From assembly GCA_003644175.1 (NCBI GenBank), contig QNBS01000165.1:1-5724 (forward strand): a DNA stretch of 5,724 bases. Reading direction: 5' to 3'. Shown piece after piece: positions 1 through 5,598 of this stretch. The notes under the pieces were generated by a model. It had not been told where the DNA came from. It searched no databases and worked only from the letters and a program-made list of their open reading frames with translations. Source of the stretch: Planctomycetota bacterium (GTDB taxonomy: Bacteria > Planctomycetota > Phycisphaerae > Sedimentisphaerales > Anaerohalosphaeraceae). Made by a program: the position numbers and the translations under genes. Each line of letters begins with the position of its first letter. The stretch's first letter is position 1.

Positions 1-83
1 CAAAAACACCAGATGTACGCCGGCAGTAAAAGCACCGGCGCCGCAAATAACAACCACAACGCTCTGTCATTCCCCAGGTTCAT
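1..83 (-). CDS. batB: BatB-like VWA membrane protein, N-terminal fragment (cut by window edge)
   Basis: Only the first 27 codons are visible, so the call rests on position as much as on sequence. The reading frame starts at the ATG at 83-81, inside an ATGA overlap with the stop of the BatA-like gene, which implies translational coupling. A weak Shine-Dalgarno AAGG (92-89) lies 5 nt upstream. The peptide begins MNLGNDRALWLLFAAPVL and continues with a run of hydrophobic residues ending LLPAYIWCF. That is the short N-terminal membrane segment that opens BatA and BatB proteins. A second VWA protein directly after BatA is the standard order in Bat operons. The VWA domain itself lies outside the window, so a different small membrane protein cannot be excluded. 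Confidence 0.6.
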   Translation of the reverse strand, partial: MNLGNDRALWLLFAAPVLLLPAYIWCF

Positions 84-1201
84 AATTGCCTTGCACTTTT
101 TCTTTTATGGACAAGACTTTTGCGGAATACCGTACAGCCCGCCAATATCTCCAGGGTCAGTATCGACAACGCCGCAAATGCCCAGGGGCCGAAAAGTTCT
201 GCATACTGAGCATACTGAATCGATTTGACTTTAGTCTTTTCCAGTTTATCGATTCTTTCAACAATTTTTTCAAGAGTTTTCGCGCTGTCGGCCCGCCCGT
301 AAAACCCGCCGGTTTTGTCGGCAATTGCTTTAAGCAGTCTTTCATCAAGATCCTGACCGGCCGGTACTTTATAATTGCCCAGTGGAGTCCGGATGGTTGT
401 ATAAGCCTGAGAAGAACCAATGCCGATTGTATATATTTTTATGCCCCAATCCCTGGCCAGTTCGGCGGCCTGCAACGGATCACGTTCTCCGGCATTATTA
501 ACGCCGTCGGTAAGCAGGATAATCACCTTGCCGGCAATCTTAAAGCCGCCGTCCTGCTCAGCTAAATTCTTTTCGCCCGCATGGATCAGTTGGGCCCTTC
601 TCTGTTGGAGTTCATCTTCGGCTTTTTTCAGCCGAGCGGCGGCTAATGCAATTGCATCGCCTATCGCCGTGCCGTCTTCGTTGCGAAACCTGACAATCTC
701 GGTATTTTTCAGAAATTCAAGCAAAACGTTATGGCTAAGCACCAGAGGACATATCGTGTCGGCATAACGAGCAAATGTAATCAGGCCAACAAGGTCGTTG
801 CTTCTGCCGGCCAGTCCTTTCCTGTTGCCGCCGATAAAATCAGCGAAAACCTTTTTGAGCACCTCCAGACGGTTTAGCTTTTGGCCGTAATAGTCCATCT
901 CCGCCTGCATACTGCCGGAACGGTCGGCAACAACTTCAATTGCTACGCCTTCAGTGGAAATTTCCGACAGCACCGTTCCTTTTCTTGGCCGGGCAAGCGC
1001 AACTATCAAAAGACCGATACAAATCAGCCTGGCGATTAACAATAACGGCCTGAACCTGACACGCCACGAAACAAGACAGTTTTTCATGTCCGTCAGGCTT
1101 GGGAATCTTATCGCGGCGGTGCGTTTTTTGCGCAGACGCACAAACGCCATAATCGGCAGCGCCAAAAACAACAACAATACCCACGGCGAATATAACTGCA
1201 T
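80..1201 (-). CDS. batA: BatA-like VWA domain membrane protein
   Basis: A 373-residue inner-membrane protein with a von Willebrand factor A domain. Hydrophobic segments lie at about 6-21 and 52-70, the VWA domain at about 86-325, and a C-terminal membrane segment at about 338-357, which is the usual BatA layout. The metal-ion-dependent adhesion site looks complete: DRSGSM at 93-98 (DxSxS), T178 in EDGTAIGDA, and D232 in LLTDGVNN. Divalent metal binding is therefore expected. About 30 charged residues (193-223, from AEDELQQ to FKIAG) sit between the helix after T178 and the strand carrying TDG, and look like an insertion relative to compact VWA domains. The ATG directly follows the TAA of the BatD-like gene, with GAGGT (1213-1209) 7 nt upstream. 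In known Bat systems BatA associates with BatB and BatD in the membrane and is linked to stress or oxygen tolerance; a role here is inferred. Confidence 0.88.
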   Translation of the reverse strand: MQLYSPWVLLLFLALPIMAFVRLRKKRTAAIRFPSLTDMKNCLVSWRVRFRPLLLIARLICIGLLIVALARPRKGTVLSEISTEGVAIEVVADRSGSMQAEMDYYGQKLNRLEVLKKVFADFIGGNRKGLAGRSNDLVGLITFARYADTICPLVLSHNVLLEFLKNTEIVRFRNEDGTAIGDAIALAAARLKKAEDELQQRRAQLIHAGEKNLAEQDGGFKIAGKVIILLTDGVNNAGERDPLQAAELARDWGIKIYTIGIGSSQAYTTIRTPLGNYKVPAGQDLDERLLKAIADKTGGFYGRADSAKTLEKIVERIDKLEKTKVKSIQYAQYAELFGPWAFAALSILTLEILAGCTVFRKSLVHKRKSARQL

Positions 1202-2260
1202 TTAAGCTACCTCTGCTTCTATCATTTGTTCCGTTACGTCAATCTTCTTTTCGTCGGATTTTGTTTTCTCGATAAACTTTTTAACCAGATCGAATGTCCT
1301 CTGGATTTGTTCTGTAGTCGGGTTGTGTTTGGCGAATTTCACCAGATCGCTGAACTTAAGAAATTCTCCCAAATCGGACTTGTCGGCTGCGCCAAGAACC
1401 TCTGCGGTCGCTAACTCGACTAAAAATTCTTCCGTAGTTCTTTCCGGAGCCCTGAGATGAAAGCGATGCTCAATATAATGTCGGAGAATATTGCTTATCC
1501 GCTCGTAAAATTCCTTGATCCTGCCTTTCTTCACCAGGTCCTCGGCAACCAGGCCTCGCAGGCGGTCGTAGGCGATTTCATGAGCCGGTTTGAAAATTTT
1601 GACTAATTCGACCGCCCGCTTTCGTCGTAAATAAAGCCATGAACCAACCGCAGCAATAACGCCAAAAGCGCCTAACGCCCAGAGCCGCCGGTAAGAACGT
1701 TTCTTAGGCATCAGGACAACATCTTCTATGTCGGCTATTACTAATTCAGCCCGCTGCTCGCCAAGAAGAGAAGTTACTTCAATGTCGATCGGCTCGGTTG
1801 TAAGCTCATAGGTTTTTTCTTCCGGATTACTTAAATCGGTAAATTGAAATGTAAAGGCCGGTATCGGGAAAGTGCCGGACAAAAAGGGTTCAAGGCGGTA
1901 TCGGTATCTGCTGACTACATTGTTATTTTCGTCGAGCTTATCGCCCAAATTATTCCAGTCAACGATACCAAAATTTTCAAGCACCTTGTCCACCTTTGGC
2001 ATCTGAACTTCAAAGCCGGGGTCGATTGCAGCTTCAAACTCCAGGCAAAAAGTTTCAGCAATAGACATTTTAGCTTTGTCGGCGCGTATATGAACAGTCA
2101 AAGGGCCGCGATGGTAATCTTTGTCGATCTCAAATTCGGCTTGTCCGCCCCCGCCGCCGGCATCTTTCCCGCAACCGGCGCAAATCGCCGTTAGCGCACA
2201 AAGTATAAGCGCCTTAGACGCCGTTCTTATAATCTTAAATTTTTGCGCCCTACTTGTCAT
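1202..2260 (-). CDS. batD: Short BatD-like membrane protein, probable lipoprotein
   Basis: A 352-residue protein with three parts. First is an N-terminal signal (about 9-29) ending CAGC, so C30 could be lipidated, although a Cys at lipobox position -3 is unusual; a run of five glycines (35-39) follows. Second is a beta-rich extracytoplasmic region (about 42-165) with a segment typical of BatD-like immunoglobulin-type domains (RYRLEPFLSGTFPIPAFTF at about 120-138). Third is a membrane helix (about 193-211) and a helical cytoplasmic tail containing FYERISNILRHYIEHRF and a following TTEEFL, the pattern seen in BatD and DUF4381-like tails. It is shorter than many BatD proteins, which carry several extracytoplasmic domains. 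The start overlaps the preceding gene by 11 bp and no good Shine-Dalgarno is visible, so translation is probably coupled. The family is inferred from pattern and operon position. Confidence 0.72.
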   Translation of the reverse strand: MTSRAQKFKIIRTASKALILCALTAICAGCGKDAGGGGGQAEFEIDKDYHRGPLTVHIRADKAKMSIAETFCLEFEAAIDPGFEVQMPKVDKVLENFGIVDWNNLGDKLDENNNVVSRYRYRLEPFLSGTFPIPAFTFQFTDLSNPEEKTYELTTEPIDIEVTSLLGEQRAELVIADIEDVVLMPKKRSYRRLWALGAFGVIAAVGSWLYLRRKRAVELVKIFKPAHEIAYDRLRGLVAEDLVKKGRIKEFYERISNILRHYIEHRFHLRAPERTTEEFLVELATAEVLGAADKSDLGEFLKFSDLVKFAKHNPTTEQIQRTFDLVKKFIEKTKSDEKKIDVTEQMIEAEVA

Positions 2261-2951
2261 TTTCGGTTTTATCTGCGGGAGTCAATACGGATGTATGAAT
2301 AATAACATTGTACTTGTCCATTAATTGCTCTGTCGTCATAAAAGCAGCCATAGGAACAAGCTGGTTGTCGATTGTTGCTTCAATTAATGCATCGAGATCG
2401 GATTCGGTTATTTTCTCGGCCCCGATCTCAGCTACTGTTTTACCGCCCGCAGAAGATGATTTATCAAAAGCCGTCCTGTCCATCAACTCGTACCGCAGAG
2501 CGGAAAATTTACCAGGTTTCTCAAAACAGCTTTTCACATGACTGTTAATCTGCGGCTCTAATTCGTCAAGCTCGGCAATTGCTTCACTGCGATAGTAATA
2601 TTCAATCGCCTTATCATAAGAGCCTGCTTTCTCAAGTAACACGCCAATCTGAAAAAGCGTCTTAGCGCGTTCTGTATTTGATAGTTTGCCGGCGGACAGA
2701 TAATCCTGCCGGACCTTAGCTGCTCTGGCGTATAAATTACGGCCGGCGAGCCTGGCGGCCAACTGTTTGACTTGTTCGGGAGACAGAGAAGAAGCCGCAT
2801 TCTCAGCAGGCAATCGGCGATCGCCGGACCTGGTGAGAAGATCGGCGGTCCCCAGAGCTGTCAGAATTAAAAGCAATATGATAACTAACCTGGACGCGAA
2901 AGAGGTTTTCCGTTTTTTGTCCGGTAACGAAAAAACTAACTCATCTGACAT
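2250..2951 (-). CDS. Membrane-anchored TPR-like protein of unknown function
   Basis: A 233-residue protein that I do not recognise as a named family. Residues 1-20 are polar and basic, 21-39 form one membrane helix, and the rest is probably extracytoplasmic. Residues about 57-130 are helical, and the stretch FQIGVLLEKAGSYDKAIEYY (100-119) matches a TPR helix pair. A linker with SSSAGG (165-170) leads to a C-terminal part whose start, AEIGAEKITESDLDALIE (174-191), loosely resembles the opening of SurA/PpiC chaperone domains; that resemblance is weak. The ATG is well supported by TAAGGAG 8 nt upstream. It lies 39 bp after DUF58 and overlaps the BatD-like gene. Other Bat operons include TPR proteins (BatC, BatE), so a scaffold role in the Bat complex is a reasonable inference only. 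Confidence 0.8.
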   Translation of the reverse strand: MSDELVFSLPDKKRKTSFASRLVIILLLILTALGTADLLTRSGDRRLPAENAASSLSPEQVKQLAARLAGRNLYARAAKVRQDYLSAGKLSNTERAKTLFQIGVLLEKAGSYDKAIEYYYRSEAIAELDELEPQINSHVKSCFEKPGKFSALRYELMDRTAFDKSSSAGGKTVAEIGAEKITESDLDALIEATIDNQLVPMAAFMTTEQLMDKYNVIIHTSVLTPADKTENDK

Positions 2952-2959
2952 AACCGTCG

Positions 2960-2966
2960 CTCCTTA
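2960..2966 (-). promoter_or_regulatory. Strong Shine-Dalgarno of the TPR-like gene
   Basis: TAAGGAG on the minus strand, 8 nt before the ATG at 2951. It fixes the start of the TPR-like gene and is, with that of moxR, the best ribosome binding site in the operon. The genes downstream appear to rely more on overlap and coupling. Confidence 0.8.
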
Positions 2967-2971
2967 TAATC

Positions 2972-2989
2972 AATCAAGACTTTTGCAAA
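2972..2989 (+). repeat. Solo copy of the terminal-repeat sequence of the 4929-5109 element
   Basis: AATCAAGACTTTTGCAAA is identical over 18 bp to 4928-4945, the outer part of the left terminal inverted repeat of the MITE-like element; the match stops on both sides. It occupies almost half of the 39-bp gap between the DUF58 stop codon and the Shine-Dalgarno of the TPR-like gene. No partner inverted copy lies nearby. It could be a remnant left by an excised or recombined element, or a protein-binding sequence that the element also carries. Confidence 0.7.
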
Positions 2990-2990
2990 C

Positions 2991-3866
2991 TCAGCATCGC
3001 CTGTGCCTCATATGGAAGAACCTGACTAAGTCCTGTATGTATGGCTTATCGGTGCTTATGCTGATGCAATCGACGTTGATTGTTCGCAGCATATTTTTCA
3101 GTTCGTTAAATCGCTGTGCGGCTGTATTGCTGTACCGGCTTTTGAATTTCCTGCTGGATGTGTCGACAAGAATGGTCTCGCCGGTCTCGGCATCCGTAAA
3201 TTCAATCAGCCCTATGCTCGGCAGGATAATTTCAGCTTTGTCGCGGACAGGGACTGCAATGACATCGTGACGTTTATTAAGCAAACTAAGAGGCTTTTTG
3301 AAGCCGGTCTCTATAAAATCAGACACCAGAAACACCGTTGCCTTTTTTCGCACTACCTTTGCTATATAATCCAAGGCGCCGCTGATGTCGGTCTTCCTCT
3401 TAGGCATTTTGAAATATATCAACTCTCGTATTAGACGCAGCATATGACTGACGCCTTTTTTAGGCGGAATATATAATTCGGTCCGATCGGTGAAAATCAG
3501 CAACCCAACCTTGTCGTTATTTTTTGCCGCCGCAAAAGCCAGCACCGCACAAAACTCGGCGGCTAACTCGTTTTTGGCTTTATTTACAGTGCCGAAATCG
3601 CCCGACGCGCTTAAATCAACAGCAAACATCACCGTCATCTCGCGTTCTTCAACAAAGCGCTTAATATATGGCTTGCCTGTACGAGCGGTGACATTCCAGT
3701 CGATGGTGCGGATATCGTCGCCGGGCGTATATTCGCGAACCTCATCGAATTGCATGCCCCTGCCTTTGAACACGCTTTCATACTGGCCGGCAAAGCTGGC
3801 GTCCACCATCCGGGACGTGTAGATTTGAATCTGCCTGATTTTTTTTATTAATTCCTGAGGTATCAT
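2991..3866 (-). CDS. DUF58 protein (VWA-like fold) of the MoxR/Bat operon
   Basis: A 291-residue soluble protein with no membrane segment. The DUF58 signature is clear at 33-75: FKGRGMQFDEVREYTPGDD, then IRTIDWNVTARTG and KPYIKRFVEER. A VWA-like part follows with DLSASGD at 84-90, which keeps the DxSxS form of a MIDAS, then KTDISGAL (158-165) and VSDF (181-184) where VWA folds have their T and D metal ligands. The C-terminus FFHMRHRR is also usual. Length is normal for the family. The ATG gives the expected N-terminal helix, but no convincing Shine-Dalgarno precedes it. It lies 32 bp after moxR, the most common neighbour of DUF58 genes. In the family it is thought to be a partner or client of MoxR; its biochemical function is not established. 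Confidence 0.93.
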   Translation of the reverse strand: MIPQELIKKIRQIQIYTSRMVDASFAGQYESVFKGRGMQFDEVREYTPGDDIRTIDWNVTARTGKPYIKRFVEEREMTVMFAVDLSASGDFGTVNKAKNELAAEFCAVLAFAAAKNNDKVGLLIFTDRTELYIPPKKGVSHMLRLIRELIYFKMPKRKTDISGALDYIAKVVRKKATVFLVSDFIETGFKKPLSLLNKRHDVIAVPVRDKAEIILPSIGLIEFTDAETGETILVDTSSRKFKSRYSNTAAQRFNELKNMLRTINVDCISISTDKPYIQDLVRFFHMRHRRC

Positions 3867-3898
3867 AGTATGTCGAATATGAACTCAAGTCGTCTTGT

Positions 3899-4888
3899 CT
3901 ATGGCACTTCAATATTGTCAAAAATTGTTTTAATGATATCTTCGCTGGTCTTGTCTTCAGCTTCGGCCTCATAACTTACAATAACCCTGTGGCGCAGAAC
4001 ATCGGCGCCGATACTCTTTACATCCTGTGGCGTAACATAGCCTCTCTGTTGAACAAATGCGTGTGCTTTTGCTGCAAGCGCCAGATAAATTGTAGCGCGC
4101 GGCGAAGCCCCATAGTTTATGAAATTGCCCATTTCTATGCCGTACTTCTTCGGCTCTCTGGTGGCGCAGACTATATCGACGATGTAATCTTTTATCTTTT
4201 CATCAATGTATATTTCATCTACTACAGAACGAACTTCGGCAATCTGCTCAGGCGTTATAACGGCATGGATATCGAGGTTTGGATTTGTAGCGGCCATCCT
4301 GTCAAGTATTTTGCGTTCTTCGTCCTTGTTTGGGTAGTCAATCCTGATCTTCAGCATAAAGCGGTCAAGTTGGGCTTCCGGCAAAGGATAAGTCCCTTCT
4401 TGTTCGATAGGGTTTTGCGTCGCAAGTACGAGGAAAGGCTCGGGCACATCAAAGGTTTCATCGCCAATCGTCACCTGTCTTTCCTGCATAGCCTCCAACA
4501 GGGCGCTTTGCACCTTGGCCGGAGCCCTGTTAATTTCGTCGGCTAATATAATATTAGCGAAGATCGGGCCTTTACGTGTGTAAAATTCACCGTCGGATTG
4601 TCGATATATCTGGGTTCCGATCAAGTCGGCCGGAAGCAGATCAGGCGTAAACTGTATCCGCTGAAAATCAGCATTTATTGCTCGTGACAAAATCGTCACA
4701 GCCATAGTCTTGGCCAGGCCGGGCACGCCTTCCAGCAGTATATGCCCGTTAGCCAGAAGCCCGATAAGCATACGCTCCAGCATATATTGCTGGCCCACAA
4801 TTACCTTGTCCATCTCGCCAAACAATGCCCGTACGAACTCGCTTTTTTCCTGCACCAGTTTCCCGATCTGTTTCACATCTGTAGCCAT
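3899..4888 (-). CDS. moxR: MoxR-family AAA+ ATPase
   Basis: A 329-residue cytoplasmic AAA+ ATPase of the MoxR group, whose members are thought to act as chaperones that activate or assemble VWA-containing partners. Motifs are all present: Walker A GVPGLAKT (54-61), Walker B IILADEIN (113-120), sensor 1 ATQNP with N159, the arginine-finger region LPEAQLDRF (R176), and sensor 2 GASPRA (R264). The C-terminal lid (about 190-329) is full length. I place the start at the ATG at 4888, not at the TTG at 4906: AAGGAG (4903-4898) lies 9 nt before the ATG, whereas the TTG sits on that Shine-Dalgarno itself. It is the first gene of the operon, and a MITE-like element ends only 40 bp upstream, so its transcription may depend on that element. 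Confidence 0.97.
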   Translation of the reverse strand: MATDVKQIGKLVQEKSEFVRALFGEMDKVIVGQQYMLERMLIGLLANGHILLEGVPGLAKTMAVTILSRAINADFQRIQFTPDLLPADLIGTQIYRQSDGEFYTRKGPIFANIILADEINRAPAKVQSALLEAMQERQVTIGDETFDVPEPFLVLATQNPIEQEGTYPLPEAQLDRFMLKIRIDYPNKDEERKILDRMAATNPNLDIHAVITPEQIAEVRSVVDEIYIDEKIKDYIVDIVCATREPKKYGIEMGNFINYGASPRATIYLALAAKAHAFVQQRGYVTPQDVKSIGADVLRHRVIVSYEAEAEDKTSEDIIKTIFDNIEVP

Positions 4889-4897
4889 AAAGAATTT

Positions 4898-4903
4898 CTC
4901 CTT
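4898..4903 (-). promoter_or_regulatory. Shine-Dalgarno that decides the moxR start
   Basis: AAGGAG on the minus strand, 9 nt before the ATG at 4888. It overlaps any translation beginning at the TTG at 4906 and so argues for the shorter, 329-residue protein. Confidence 0.85.
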
Positions 4904-4928
4904 CAACTTTCACCTAATCGCAAAGTGA

Positions 4929-4956
4929 ATCAAGACTTTTGCAAAATTGCGGTTTG
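4929..4956 (+). repeat. Left terminal inverted repeat of the MITE-like element
   Basis: 28 bp, ATCAAGACTTTTGCAAAA followed by TTGCGGTTTG. It is perfectly complementary to 5082-5109, and its outer 17 bp (18 with the base outside it) recur at 2972-2989. Confidence 0.9.
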
Positions 4957-4962
4957 GCATAC

Positions 4963-5002
4963 ATTACTTAAGAAACTCATTTTTTCGAGTTTCTTAAGTA
5001 AT
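4963..5002. repeat. Perfect 16-bp-stem hairpin inside the element
   Basis: ATTACTTAAGAAACTC (4963-4978) pairs perfectly with GAGTTTCTTAAGTAAT (4987-5002) around an 8-nt loop. The stem is AT-rich and not followed by a T-run on either strand, so it does not look like an intrinsic terminator. If the operon is transcribed through the element, this hairpin would be in the moxR leader. Confidence 0.88.
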
Positions 5003-5038
5003 CCCATAACATCACGCCGCATAATGAGTTATCTCTAA

Positions 5039-5070
5039 GGAAAGAAAAAAGCTCAGCGATTTTTCTTTCC
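5039..5070. repeat. Perfect 11-bp-stem hairpin inside the element
   Basis: GGAAAGAAAAA (5039-5049) pairs with TTTTTCTTTCC (5060-5070) around a 10-nt loop (AGCTCAGCGA). The stem has a strict purine strand and a pyrimidine strand. It lies between the weakly paired centre and the right terminal repeat. Confidence 0.85.
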
Positions 5071-5081
5071 CAAAAACATGT

Positions 5082-5109
5082 CAAACCGCAATTTTGCAAA
5101 AGTCTTGAT
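5082..5109 (-). repeat. Right terminal inverted repeat of the MITE-like element
   Basis: 28-bp exact reverse complement of 4929-4956. The first mismatch of the pair is at 5081 against 4957, after which three more bases match. Confidence 0.9.
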
Positions 5110-5121
5110 GAATCTCATAAT
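5094..5121 (+). promoter_or_regulatory. Possible promoter reading outward from the element toward tnpA
   Basis: TTGCAA (5094-5099, 4 of 6 to the sigma-70 -35 box) and CATAAT (5116-5121, 5 of 6 to the -10 box) are 16 bp apart. The -35 half would be supplied by the terminal repeat. The match is only moderate and could be chance in AT-rich DNA. Confidence 0.22.
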
Positions 5122-5187
5122 TCGGGTCCGGTCAGGGACGCAAGCCCCTAAAAAATAATTGGATTATCTTACGATTTACACCTGAAG

Positions 5188-5541
5188 ATGTTCGTATTGT
5201 GCGGAAAAATCAAGGAGAATCGCAGAAAAATTGGAAAGATTATTCGTGAGTTATGCCGTCAGAAAGGTATTGAAATATTGGAAGGCAATGCTGCTTCAGA
5301 TCATATTCATATGTTGCTCAGCGTGCCCCCGAAGTTCAGTATTGCCATGACGATTGGATATCTCAAGGGTAAAAGCGCAGTTCGTATTAACCGTGAGATT
5401 GAGCGTGTTACCGGGACGTTATTTGGACGAAGTTTTTGGTCGCGAGGTTATTGTGTCAGCACTGTGGGCCTTGATGAGCAGAAAATTCGCCAGTACATCC
5501 AGGAACAAGAGGAACATGAAAAGGCAGAAATGACTAACTAA
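5188..5541 (+). pseudogene. tnpA: IS200-family transposase TnpA, N-terminally truncated
   Basis: 117 residues of a Y1-type HUH transposase, which cuts and joins single-stranded DNA at hairpin ends. The HUH motif is DHIHMLL (H39, H41); GYLKGKSAVRI (57-67) and FWSRGYCVSTVGLDEQKI (83-100) are strongly family-typical; the catalytic tyrosine is Y103, with Q107 four residues later as in characterised members. Family proteins are normally about 130-150 residues and begin with a strand resembling YHLVW..KYR before the VL.G segment. Here that strand is missing. The in-frame codons just upstream (5167-5187) read SYDLHLK, which resembles the family's earlier VYDL motif, and an in-frame TAA lies at 5149-5151. 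This suggests internal deletions rather than a wrong start. No good Shine-Dalgarno precedes the ATG. It is probably inactive, though the catalytic core is intact. Confidence 0.8.
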
Positions 5542-5546
5542 GCCCA

Positions 5547-5567
5547 AAGGCTCCTTTTAGGGGCCTT
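5547..5567 (+). repeat. Hairpin just after tnpA
   Basis: AAGGCTCC (5547-5554) pairs with GGGGCCTT (5560-5567), eight pairs including one G-T, with loop TTTTA. The loop and right arm form the inverted match to CCCCTAAAA at 5145-5153. There is no T-run after it, so an intrinsic terminator is less likely than an IS end structure. Confidence 0.55.
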
Positions 5568-5574
5568 CCTCATA

Positions 5575-5593
5575 CCACCGGCTCTGCCGGTGG
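5575..5593 (+). repeat. Right-end hairpin of the IS200-type element
   Basis: CCACCGGC, loop TCT, GCCGGTGG: a perfect 8-bp GC-rich stem with a 3-nt loop, 33 bp after the tnpA stop. A compact imperfect or perfect hairpin close to the right tip is the TnpA binding structure in the IS200/IS605 family. The bases that follow (AAGATGATTACC) would hold the cleavage site. Confidence 0.65.
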
Positions 5594-5598
5594 AAGAT

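Larger units (their letters stand above)
4929..5109. mobile_element. 181-bp MITE-like element with nested inverted repeats
   Basis: A non-coding element bounded by 28-bp perfect terminal inverted repeats (4929-4956 and 5082-5109; extending to 31 of 32 if the next four bases are counted). The repeats begin ATCAAGACTTTTGCAAAA and contain the palindrome TTTTGCAAAA. Two more perfect hairpins lie inside (4963-5002 and 5039-5070), with a weak 5-bp pairing ATAAC/GTTAT (5006-5010 and 5028-5032) at the centre. It encodes no plausible protein. The hexamer TGAATC straddles both ends (4926-4931 and 5109-5114) and might reflect a target duplication, but it is not symmetric about the repeats. The family of the mobilising transposase was not recognised. 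A structured regulatory or RNA element is the main alternative. Confidence 0.7.
5127..5594 (+). mobile_element. IS200/IS605-type element, probably decayed (ends approximate)
   Basis: The unit is defined by a TnpA-type reading frame with hairpins around it. After the gene come an 8-pair hairpin at 5547-5567 (one G-T pair) and a perfect hairpin at 5575-5593, the latter typical of the right-end structure that IS200-family TnpA recognises. Before the gene there is only a small stem GTCC/GGAC (5126-5129 and 5136-5139). CCCCTAAAA (5145-5153) is the reverse complement of TTTTAGGGG (5555-5563), linking both sides of the gene. Members of this family lack long terminal inverted repeats and target duplications, so exact ends cannot be set from one copy. 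No tnpB gene is present in the window. Confidence 0.65.

Noticed and set aside
112..123. CAAGACTTTTGC, another 12-bp match to the element end
   Set aside because: It lies inside the BatA coding sequence and encodes part of its basic C-terminal tail (around RKSLV). Twelve bases are too few to separate from chance, and the match does not extend.
86..565. 159-codon plus-strand open frame opposite batA, and similar opposite-strand frames across the operon
   Set aside because: They lie wholly within well-supported minus-strand genes, have no recognisable domains, and their composition is that of antisense shadows.
3989..4546. 185-codon plus-strand open frame opposite moxR
   Set aside because: It is antisense to conserved AAA+ motifs, with an implausible Cys- and aromatic-rich protein.
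4889..4906. TTG start six codons upstream for moxR
   Set aside because: The TTG overlaps the AAGGAG Shine-Dalgarno that serves the ATG at 4888, and the extra residues are not part of the MoxR family.
5056..5084. Perfect TTGACA (minus strand, 5084-5079) as a -35 box for moxR
   Set aside because: No acceptable -10 box lies 16-18 bp downstream; the best spacing gives AATCGC, which matches only two of six positions.
5575..5593. GC-rich hairpin as an intrinsic terminator
   Set aside because: Neither strand has a T-run following the stem; its position after tnpA fits an IS200-type right end better.
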